Shown here: one piece after another, positions 39,801 to 51,800 of the stretch
How the letters are laid out: every line of letters begins with the position of its first letter
How positions within the stretch are numbered: position 1 is the first letter of the stretch
NCBI GenBank assembly: GCA_947846985.1
Contig: CANTUZ010000001.1
Span: 33,380,727 to 33,444,726, forward strand
Length of the DNA stretch: 64,000 nucleotides
Direction of reading: 5' to 3'
DNA from: Fratercula arctica
Lineage: Eukaryota; Chordata; Aves; Charadriiformes; Alcidae
Position numbers and translations under genes: made by a program
Notes under the pieces: model-generated
Databases searched by the model: none
What the model saw: only the letters and a program-made list of their open reading frames with translations
Told to the model about the DNA's origin: nothing

Positions 39801-42800
39801 CCTGCCAGAGCAGGGTCACCTAGAGCAGGCTGCACAGGAACGCGTCCAGGTGGGTTTGGAATGTCTCCAGAGATGGAGACTCCACCACCTCTCTGGGCAG
39901 CCTGTGCCAGTGCTCTGCCACCCTCAAAGTAAAGAAGTTCCTCCTCATGTTGAGATGGAACTTGCTGTGTTCAAGTTTGTGCCCGTTACCTCTTGTCATG
40001 TCACTGGGCACCATTGAAAAAAGACTGCCCCCATCCTCCTGACACCCAGTTGCTACCATGAAGTCACACACAACCACAGAGAAGACTTTTTGGTCTGCTG
40101 CTATGATCCGAAACTAATTTTACCTACCTTTACCCTACTCTTCCCACCTCAAACCGTAGCTGGTAGCGTTACGTGTATAAAAGCTGAAGTAACAGTGGAC
40201 ATGTCATGCCTACAACAAAAATCTGCTGAGGAACCACTGCTGTAGCTACAGGGTAACACAAAGCAGGTCTGTAATGGTGTGTGCTCACATTAGAGGTTAG
40301 AGTATGTAACACTAAGGGAACACACAGGGCTTCTCCAGTCCTCCGAGAGGAAATTATGCTAATGATTTAATGGCTACTAGATAACACCCTTGAGGAGGCA
40401 GAACTGCACAGAAATTTGCAATGATGCCGAACAATTACTACAGCCAGGAGAGAAAAGCAGACTTTAATGTCCTCTGAAAGATTTTCCAGAACTTCTCCCA
40501 AAGCAGCTTAGATGCAGATGGAGTCCTAAAAAGGTTAATTCTTCTCTGCCCTTCAACTCTGGCATGCAACTGTAATACAGGAGGACACTGGTTCGCTATT
40601 CATGTAGAGAAGACCAGTATTTGAATTCCCTCTAACACAGCTCATCTCTGTTCTTGGTAGACTTTATTTGAAATACTATTTGAAATAAGAGAAGAGGGAG
40701 GAATGGCTACTGGCTTAAATTCAGAAGTACTTTTTCATGTTTTTAAAGCCTACTTTCCTTGACACCGTTCTAACCTCAGGAAACCTTAATTCGGTTCACT
40801 TCCAAGAGGAACGAAAAAAGAAATTCTGTTGTCTGTGTCCTTTGGCACAGAAGCAAAAACAGTTTGTTGAATTGATCATCAAGAAAAAACATTTTCTTCT
40901 CAGAAATGAAGCACGTAGCAAGAATAATCAATTCTTAAATTAAAACCTTGATCCTGAACAGAATTTAAAGCAAAAGGAAATTAGACACAAAATCCATTTT
41001 CCCCATTGGTTAGAGTAAGGTGAAGAAACACTGAGTCCCCGTTTTAGGAAACATCTTGGCAAATTCCTAGTTCCCTAATGAAAGAACTTTTGCATGCTAT
41101 TCAAATTAAAGCAATTTTTTCCCCCCTTGTTTTAAATTCTAAGTAATGTCTGCAATGAAATGGAACAATACTCAAGATATTTTTCTGTTATGAGAACTCC
41201 ACGATGAGTTTTATTTTCAATGAAAGACAAGAGAGATGGTCGCTACACTTACCTCTCAATTCAGAGCTCTCTGAGTCTGTGCAGAATCAAATCCAGTAAG
41301 GGAAACACAATGCAAAAGTCTCTAATGAAGTGCTATAGAAAAGACCCTTTTCTTCTGGAACACAGAATTTTCAAGATTGTGGGATTTGTGTATTTTGACA
41401 GTTCATTTCGCCTAGAATGGCTGTTTCTATCTTCATTATCTTCTACCTATCTTTCAACCTTCAATATCGATTCAGTAAAGAAAGGTAATAAATGCTATTG
41501 AAATATTTCCTTTTTTTTTTTTATTTCACATATTAAGGAAATATTAACATAATTAACAGCATTAAGGTCTGGCTGAGGAAGAAATACTTAGGGCTATGCA
41601 CCTTCTATTGGCAACAGACTCTTGTCACTACACAGAGAAACAAAAGAGTGTCACTGGCATTTGTGACATCAGTAACAAAACTAGGCTCAAACTAAAAAAG
41701 TGTGTCTCTGGAAACGAGTATTATGACTTGTCACAGAGGGGAAATGACAATGTTTCCTTCTATGCCTTTCTCCACTGAAAAAAAGACAGTAGGAAACTAC
41801 AGGACTAAATTACAGTAGCATTTACACTTCATATTTAAGAATATGTATTTAGCTGTCATAAGTTAAGTTAAATGAGAGTTAAATAAAAGTAGAAATTCAG
41901 AATAAAATACAGCGCTCTTACTTGCCTTTACTTACTGTTTTTGACTAAAAGATGAGGCAGTTGTTGACAGTACATGTTATTTATTTAGGTAAGTAAATAG
42001 AAAGTGTCAAACACTCAAGATACAGCAAGGAGGCATTTTAAACAATTGCTTCATAATTGCTCAACTTGACCTTACCCAAGTCATTTATTAGTGAGCGGGA
42101 AGAAAGGATAAACAGCACCTGAATTACCTTGTGTGACTGCAACCAACATGAATTGTGATTTCTATTGCGAACAGGGGTGGGGAGGGGAGAGTTGCAAATG
42201 TGGGGAGGAAGAGTGGGGGCTTACAGAGAGAATAAGATAGCTTTTAAACAGGCAGCTGCTTCACAGTCTTTCCAAAAAAAAAAAAAAGAAAGGGACAGGG
42301 TTTGATTCTAGAAAGCTGCAGTAACCACTGAAAATTACAGAGGCCGAGTTAGGTGCCTCCAAGCACCATTGGAAACCAGCAAAGTAAAACTGAGCCTAGT
42401 CACTAAACGTCACGTGAGATGCTTTTTCCAGAAAGTACTAACTGCTTGATTTCCTTTGTCAGCATAGTTCAGAGGGCAATATGTGTAAAGAAACTTGATG
42501 AAAGTGCTAATCCACAGAATATATTCAGCAGCTTCAAATTCCCCAAACGAAATCAAGTAAAGTCTCTAAAATAAGAAGTTTTGACAATAAGCACTTACAC
42601 AGGATCTTTTTACCTAATGTTTTCTCTATTGTTTTAAAGAAAAATTATTAAAAGGAAATAATTGATTGTTAAGGGGAGAACGAAAAAAACTTGCCAAAAA
42701 ATACAATCCAAGAAAGTAATAGCTGTAGAGTAGTAAAGAACAAATAATCTTGGCTAAGAATTATACAAGGGTCTTAAATTTGGAATATGATCACAGAAGG

Positions 42801-45800
42801 AAAATATTATCATTACCCTCACAAATGTAAAGCTGACAAATACATACAGTTAATGAGAAACCAGAAGAGAGAGTTTATACTGTCTTCAGCAGATCTCGTC
42901 TTACACTGAAAACCTGTACTTTCAAGTTCAGAAACAGAATAAGAAAAGAGAGATACAATCCTGGAGATCCACATACAATTCTGGGCTGTAAGACAGGATG
43001 CGGAAGCAGAGGATGCAGCTCCAGGGAATAGGAACATTAAGCATGCAGAAGCTCCTGGGTTGCTCTTTATGGCTGTTCATGAATTCTGCAGGACTCTGAA
43101 AGTCACTGTGGTAAAAATGAGATAGGCGTGTAATGAGCTTGGCTCAGCTAGTATACTAGCACTGAGGGGTACAGTTTCCTAGGAACTGACACCTCTCTAT
43201 GCAGTATTATGTCATATTTCAATGTGTTAAAAAGAGTCAGTGCCTGCTTTCTTATGTGAACATGTCTGAATTTAGAATCTCCAGCCTGTATCGACAAATG
43301 GATAGACGAAGAAATGCTGGAATAAAACTGCTGGGAAGGAGAGGGTGAAAATTGAAGCTCTCCCTACTCTGAAGCCACATATCCTTATTCCTAGCAACTT
43401 CTAAGCAAGCCTGCAAGTCAGACTGTACCCACAGCATATGAAAGCAATTTAACTCGCAGTACCTAAAGTCTCCTCTGCTGTTTTGGCAGGCGACTTGCGA
43501 ATCTCTCAGAAAATTACTTTGGAAAAAAAAAAAAATTGGTGTTGGTCTCACAACAGCAATGCAATAGAGGGACAGAGAGGAAAAACTGATCCAGGAGCAC
43601 CGTTTCTGGCTGATAGACGTTGCAATTAACAATTGTGGACCAGCCCCAAGGGGATAGCCCATGTTTTGAACCTTTCCCTCCCCAGGAAGCTTGCATTGAT
43701 CAAACTTGCACCTACAGCACATGAAGACAAAGTACAGCTGGCAAATGAATTTGGACCTCAGCAAAAAGTAAACGCTCTCAAATATTCCCTACGTATACTC
43801 CTCTCACAACACTGCACCTCTTGACTTTTTACCTCATTATTGTATTTTTAAATATGTAGGGCAAAACAAAGAACAAAAACTTGGCTAAAAGTTCAAATTA
43901 GCCAGGGGGAAAAAAAAAGACAACTCACATGTGAAAAAGAAAACAAGCTCCCCTATCTCTATGGCAACCTTTCCCAGAAGTTTATCAATTTGTCTTCTTG
44001 ATTTTTAGCACTGTACCTGAAAGAAAAATGACTAAATTCTTTCATTTTTAGCTTCTTGAAATGAAACTGCATGTCACCACTTTGTAATATCTAGGAATTA
44101 GCTATTTTCTCACAGTGCACTTCAACAATTTATCATACCCTTAACTAGCAAAGAGTTCTAAAACATGGAATATCACCAGGAAAATCAGAACTGTTTATCA
44201 AACTCACAAACATATTTTGACATAGCTTCATCTACAGTGATTTAAAATACACTAGACAATACACCAGAACATACTTAGGAAGGAGTATCCTGGGAAAAAA
44301 ATAATCTAACTGGCACTTACCATATTTAACATAAAATGTCCCCTTTCTAAATACTTGAAAATATAAAATCATAAATTTGGCAGAAAATAACCTCTAAACT
44401 TACAGAAGTTGAAATCCTCTTTGCTGTCTCTGTAATTGCCTGCTCCAATGGTTTCCAAAGGTGGAAAGCGTAACGACCTGAAAAAGACTGAAGTTAAATG
44501 AAACTATAAACAACATTCACTAACAGAAAAAAAAAAAAAAAGTCTCCAAGTTATGTTCATCAGCTTACATCACAAAGAATTCTGATTAAAAATTAAAAAA
44601 AAAAAAAAAAAATTAAAATCCTTCCTTGTTAATCTTTTGTCTCATTTATTTGCTGTATGGTACTGCTGCACTTTACTGCTTTTCAAGATGTTCCCTCAAC
44701 AGACGTTTTTGGATTCTGCCCAGCCAAAGTCCCACAGCAAACTTGCTATGGTTTACATCTTTGTGCTACTGAGGGAGGAAGGAGGAGAACTGAATACACT
44801 TCATCTAAAAACCCGTTCATGGACTGCAAAGATCCATTGTGTTTGCTCACAAAATAAATAATTTAAATGCATTTCAATATGATAAATGAAGATAGCTGTC
44901 TTGTGAACGTTAAGAAAAAGGGCAGTATGGAACATTAGCTTTGGATATAAATTATTTATAAAATACTGTTCAAAGGTTATGTCTTCAAAAAAAGAAATCT
45001 ATGTACTGCATGTTTCTTACTGTGATGTTGTATGCTTAATCACATATTTTGTAAGTACTGCATTTTTTATTTTGTTACAAAAAGAGGACCTTCTGGGATT
45101 CAGAGCCATTCAACTCCCCACCAGCAGTGAATGTCTATAACAAGGAAAGACTAGAGGGAACTCTATTACATTGCATTCTTAGAAGCACAAAGTACGTCTA
45201 TCAACTTCAGAATCAAGATTTGTGACATGCTACTGGAGGATCTTCCCTGTAAGTCCGTTCTCCCCAATTATTGTTTTGACTAACTATTCATCAGCAATGT
45301 AACTATACACAATGGAAAAACGTTTTATAAAATGTGGCTCTGCTTCATTCAAATAGCATCTCACTTTCATTCTTAAAATACGCAGTGTGTTCATAGGTTA
45401 TTTTAGTCATCTAAGCCTGTGCCTATGTTAACTCAGAAGTTAAAACCACTGTTAGCATCACTGCTGAAATGCTGTGATGTACTAATATATTACCTTGTCT
45501 TCTTAATGCTTTCTGTTACCACTTCTTTGCTAGCTGTCATTAATTCTTCAGCTCAACAGCAGAAGAAATTCTAAGACCATTCCTCTTCCCCTTATATACA
45601 AACACATAGATAAACCAACTACTTAACAGGTGTACACCAAGGATCTTGTCTTTTGTTCTCCTAATCAAAAAAGCAACACAGCTGTACCCACCAAACACCT
45701 GCTGAAGTTTAGTGCAACTTGTTTGTCTATTGCATCTGTTCTCGGTGTGTGCATTTGCATATAGCTGACTATGGTTGCTTTTATACACTGAAAATGATGG

Positions 45801-48800
45801 AAATCTATTTGTTTATTTTAAAACCAGAACAGACCACCAATTATCTAGTCTGAGTAACCCAGAGTGTAAATCATGTTAAGCCCATGCCCTGTGTTCAGAC
45901 TAGAACCTATTTTTCAGAAGAACATACAGTCTAGATGCAAAGAGTTCCGGCAACAAACAACATACTACGGGAACAGTTTAATATGGTAAATCACTGTAGC
46001 CACTAACACCTTCTATTTTTCTCTAGCTGAATTTGTCAAGCACTACCTTCACATCACAAGATTCTGTTGCACTCTTCTGCACTCAAGAGCCTCTACCTTG
46101 CAATATTCTATTTAAATAAAGTAAACTTTTCACATTACATTTTGTAGACAAAAAACAGACTGAACCTTTTCGCTGCCACCCATAAAACTAGTTTCTCCAG
46201 CTGTGACTTTTCAAAATGAATTTTGGAAAATGCATCAAGGATTTTGAAGGGACAGGAACTACAACTAGACACAATTCTCCATAGCACTCTCAAGCACCTT
46301 TCCACTATTTAAATTCATAAAATCTCCATTAACCCATTTGGAAAAAGCAGCTGACATGTGGCACACCCAGCTGGTAACTTAGCTTACCTGCAAATGCAAC
46401 GGTCGCAACACCAAGTCCAACTGCTATCATAGTTCTGGCCTAGAGCAGAAAAACAGTAATCAGAATAACGTGCAAATTCTAATTTGAAATTACGCACTTT
46501 TTACTTGAACAGCGAGTATTTCTCATGTCTGACTTGGACATTTCATGTATAATTTATATGAAAGAAAAAAGAAAGTTCTGTATTTCACCAGTTATGTTAG
46601 ATTTTATAATTCAGTCCTACTAACCCATGCCAATGCATCAGGTTTAACTTGGAATTATCCATTAGTAAATCAGTGAACAAATACTGACAAAGCAGCTCGT
46701 GGTATCTAATGACAAAAATGTAAGGCAGACAACTATTCAGGAGTACCCGAAATTATTTGTGCAGACTAGTTCAATACAGTATGAAATTATGCTTGTCATA
46801 ACAGAAAGTATCAGTTTATTACTAAAACAGGAAGAGCTAAAAAAAGAAAGAAAAAAAAAGAGAAGACATTGATATTGCTTTGTGAAGTCCTTCACTGGGA
46901 ATCTCATCATGACATTGGTTGAAAATGGTATTGCAATATTAACTTGAACACCATACTTAGGTTTACCCAACTAAGACAGACCCCTGATCCCAGCTAACTC
47001 CTGGCACTCCTTCAAAAGAGTCATCCCCATCCCACAGCTATGGCCACAAAGGTGCATTTGATCTTCCATTTTCACACTCTGACTCATGGAATCATAGAAT
47101 GGTTTGGGTTGGAAGGGACCTTAATGATCATCTAGTTCCAACCCCCCTGCCATGGGCAGGGACACCTCCCACTAGGTCAGGTTGCTCAAAGCCCCATCCA
47201 GCCTGGCCTTGAACACTGCCAGGGATGGGGCCTGGAAGTTCCACAACTTCTCTGGGCAACCTGTTCCAGTGCCTCACCACCCTCACAGTGAAGAGTTTCT
47301 TCCTAAGATCTAATCTAAATCTCTCCTCTTTCAGGTGAAAACTATTACCCCTCATCCTATCACTACACTCCCTGATAAAGAGTCCCTCCCCACCTTTCCT
47401 GTAGGTCCCCTTTAGGTACTAGAAGGCTGCTATAAGGTCTCCCCAGAGCCTTCTCTTCTCCAGACTGAACAACCCCAACTCTCTCAGCCTGCCTTCATAC
47501 CAGCCCTCTGATTATCTTTGTGGCCCTACTCTGGACCCGTTCCAACAGGTCCGTGTCCTTATTATGTTGGGGACTCCAGAGCTGCATGCGGTACTCCAGG
47601 TGGGGTCTCACGAGAGTGGAGTAGAGGGGCAGAATCACTTCCCTCAACCTGCTGGCCATGCTTTCGATAAAGACATAAAGCCCACTAGCCTGTTTTCATT
47701 ATTTAGTGTCAATCCGTGTTTAGACTCTATCTGGTAATACAGATAGTTATAAACAGACAGACTTCTGACAGATTTCAGGCAGTGTTCGTTATTGGCTAAA
47801 ATTCGCTTTAAGTCTAACCGGCTCTTGGAACCAAATGCACAAAAAGACTTGAACATTGGATTTAGACAACAGTAAGTCCTATCTTTTGCTAAATCAAACC
47901 AACTCAAATTAGGTGTGCGTATTTTCCTACCCCATGCCTGAAGAAAGTCAGGCATCTCAAGGACAGTAAGAAATACCTCCATGTTGAACAAGAAGCTGCA
48001 GGGATGAAACAAGGAAAGCCAAGGCCGCCTTGGAATTAGACCTGGCTAGGGACGTCAAGCACAACAAAAAGAGCTTCTACAAGTATATTGGAAGCAAAAG
48101 GAAGACCAGAGAAGTTGTGGGCCCACTGTTGAATGAGACAGGAGTCATGGTGACGGAGGATGCGGAGAAGGCAGAGTTACTGAATGCCTTCTTTGCTTCG
48201 GTCTTTTCTGCTCGGCCCAGCCCTCAGAAGTCCCAGGCATTGAATAAAGTAACAGGGAAAGAAGAAGACTTCCCTTGGGTTGAGGAGGAGCGAGTGAGGG
48301 ATCAATTAGATCATTTAGATATTCACAAGTCCATGGGCCCCGATGGGATGCACCCGAGAGTGCTGAGGGAGCTGGCAGAAGTCATTGCTGGGCCGCTCTC
48401 CATCATCTTTGAAAGGTCCTGGAGAACAGGTGAGGTGCCTGAGGACTGGAGGAAAGCCAATGTCACCCCAGTCTTCAAAAAAGGCAAGAAGGAGGAGCCA
48501 GGGAACTACAGGCCGGTCAGCCTCACCTCCATCCCTGGGAAGATGATGGAACAGCTTGTTCTGGGCGTCATCTCAAGGCACGTGGAGGAAAAGAAAGCTA
48601 TCAGAAGTACTCAGCATGGATTCACCAAGGGGAAATCATGTCTGACTAATCTGATAGCCTTCTACGATGGCATGACTGGATGGATAGATGAGGGGAGGGC
48701 GGTAGATGTGGTCTATCTTGACTTAAGCAAAGCGTTTGACACGGTCTCCCACAGCATCCTCATAGGGAAGCTTAGGAAGTGTGGGTTAGATGAATGGACA

Positions 48801-51800
48801 GTAAGGTGGATAGAAAACTGGCTGAAAGATAGAGCTCAGAGGGTTGTGATTAGGGGCACAGAATCTAGTTGGAGACCAGTGACGAGTGGTGTTCCCCAGG
48901 GGTCAGTACTGGGTCCAGTCCTCTTCAATATATTCATCAATGACCTGGATGAGGGGATAGAGTGCACCCTCAGCAAGTTTGCTGATGACACAAAGCTGGG
49001 GGGGGCGGCTGACACACCGGAGGGCTGTGCTGCCATACAGAGAGACCTGGACAGGTTGGAGATCTGGGCAGAGAGAAACCTTATGAAATTCAACAAGGGC
49101 AAGTGTAGGGTGCTGCACCTGGGGAGGAACAACCCCATGCACCAGTACAGGTTGGGGGCTGACCTGCTGGAGAACAGCTCTGTGGAAAGAGATCTGGGAG
49201 TCCTGGTGGACAACAGGATGACTATGAGCCAGCAATGTGCCCTTGTGGCCAAGAAGGCCAATGGCATCCTGGGGTGCATCAAAAAGAGTGTGGCCAGCAG
49301 GTCAAGGGAGGTCATCCTCCCCCTCTACTCTGCCTTGGTGAGGCCACACCTGGAGTACTGTGTCCAGTTCTGGGCTCCCCGGTTCCAGAAGGACAGGGAA
49401 CTGCTGGAAAGGGTGCAGCAGAGGGCTACAAAGATGATTAGGGGACTGGAACACCTCTCTTATGAAGAAAGGCTGAGGGATTTGGGTCTCTTCAGTCTGG
49501 AAAAAAGACGGCTGAGGGGGGATCTTATCAACACTTATAAATACTTAAAGGGTGGGTGTCAGGAGGATGGGACCAGGCTCTTTTCAGTAGTGCCCGGGGA
49601 CAGGACAAGAGGCAATGGGCACAAACTGGAGCACAAGAAGTTCCACCTAAACATGAGGAGGAACTTCTTTACCCTGAGGGTGGCAGAGCACTGGAACAGG
49701 CTGCCCAGAGAGGTGGTGGAGTCTCCATCTCTGGAGACATTCAAAACCCGCCTGGACGTGTTCCTGTGTAACCTGCTCTAGGTGACCCTGCTCTGGCAGG
49801 GGGGTTGGACTAGATGATCTCCAGAGGTCCCTTCCAACCCTATGGTTCTATGATTCTATGATTCTATGATTCGCACAGTAGTGCCCTGAGGGCCTTTGAT
49901 AGAGTCAGCCATGTCCACTGGGACACATTATTTCAATCTCAGTGGAAAGTGCTGCCTGGAAAACAGCAGGTAAAAAAGAAGCATGGCAGCAGCTCTAGAA
50001 TAGGAGTAGTACGCAGGATAAGCAGGAATATAAAGACAAGCGATGGGAAGCCCAAGCCAGAGAGGCATGAGAGATTGTACACATTTCGAAGTGAGGTACA
50101 ACTACCAGAAAAGCGGAGAAATATTAGTTTACATTAACTCACCTTATTTGCATTATTATCAGGTTAAAGAAGAGTCACTTGTTACTTATTAGTCAAGAAA
50201 TGGTAACTTGTCACGCACCTTAAATGTTTATTATGGTGTGAATATATCCTAACTATACACATGTGATAAAAACTGAATTTGAATCAATGTAAGAAAGATT
50301 GCATGGGTTGTCTTGTACTCACATAGCCCCTCTCATAAAATTAGTGGCAACTTCAAGCACTAACCAGTAAGTCTTTTAAGTCCAGCTTGACTCAGTTTTC
50401 TTTTCCATGCTCACTTAACTCAGTTGATTATTTAGAAGGATAAGTCAAGGTTAGTCTGGTGCTCTGAAATGTGGACTATAAAGTGCAAAGATTTAATTAA
50501 ATGAACTCCTTTCATGTCAGTATTAAATGAAAGCAACTCACTAGCACTGAAGAAGGGATCAGTTCATTTATGGCACGCTAATGCAACTACCACCACGAAC
50601 ATTTTTGGCTCCCATTGCTTGAAAATGCATTTTATTTCAGACTCATAAAGACTAAAAAAAATAAATAAATACTTACTGACTTCCAATTATGACAGACTTG
50701 GTCTTTCCCCCTCCTCCAAAAAAATGTCATTAAGAAATTTCTAAGGTGTAGGTTTTAAATGAAAGCATTCTACTAAGAGTCAAGAGGGGAAAAATAAAGA
50801 AACAAAAGACTATAAAATAACATCTGTCCCGTTCTTTATTCAATGAATCAGCTCCCAAAGGTTAGTCATCAACCCTATGCTATACTGCTGGCCTCAGTAT
50901 TTTAATTTCATTATGTAGTTCAGTTTTCAGTACCAAACCCTCTTAGATATAGAAAACAATGAAACAAAGTTTTGTTAAATCTGCAAAACCTGATTTTTAA
51001 AGAAAAATTATTTTCAGAAACGTGTATAAGAAAACACACACATTAGAATGGCAACTGCAAGATCTGACTTACCCAAGTGTCTGGTAAACAAGAGGGTAAA
51101 ACATATTAATTAACATGCAGTATGTTTAAAGTTATACATCATATACTGTTAACATACAGAGATCTGTGGTCTAATCCTTTAATATATAATTTTCCAGCAG
51201 CCTTAATTTTTTAGCAGAAGAAACAGGGAAGGATGAGATATTCTTTCTGCAAATTTTTAATCCCCAGTCTCTGCCAACTTAATCATACTAAAAAAAATAA
51301 TATATAATGACTCCTGTAATTCCTAGCATTGCATCTTCTCCTAGCATTGCATCCTAGCATTGCTAGTAATTCCTAGCATTGCACCTTCTATGAAATAGAA
51401 AAAAAGTTAAACTTATAAATATAAAAAGAATTTCAAATGTATAATTTTAAAATTTCAGCACACCACTATTACATCTGACTACAGGCTACATGAACCACCT
51501 TTACAAATGTTAAAACATACCTGCTTGCATAGGATTTCTATTTTATACACTGGTTCTTTTAACACAATCAGCGAAAATACCTTTCTTGGTCAAATGGAAA
51601 ATATTTTGATCTTCTCTCAACTACCTTTCAGGCACAGAGCAAGAGCTCTACTGTCTTTTGCCTCAGAAAGCTACAGTGTAATGGAATAAAAAGGACAGAG
51701 AAAATAATCATTTGTTCTGATGGGTTGGATAGTATTTTGTTATTAGTCCATGCTTAACCATGGATCAGTAAAATAGGAAGTATATACTTACATTGAAATA

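Noticed and set aside
48836..49315. 159-codon minus-strand frame, and others near it
   Set aside because: Antisense shadow of the CR1 reverse transcriptase.
51317..51389. CRISPR-like array of short repeats
   Set aside because: Vertebrate DNA, repeats of only about 12 bp, uneven spacing and no cas genes; it is a simple tandem array.
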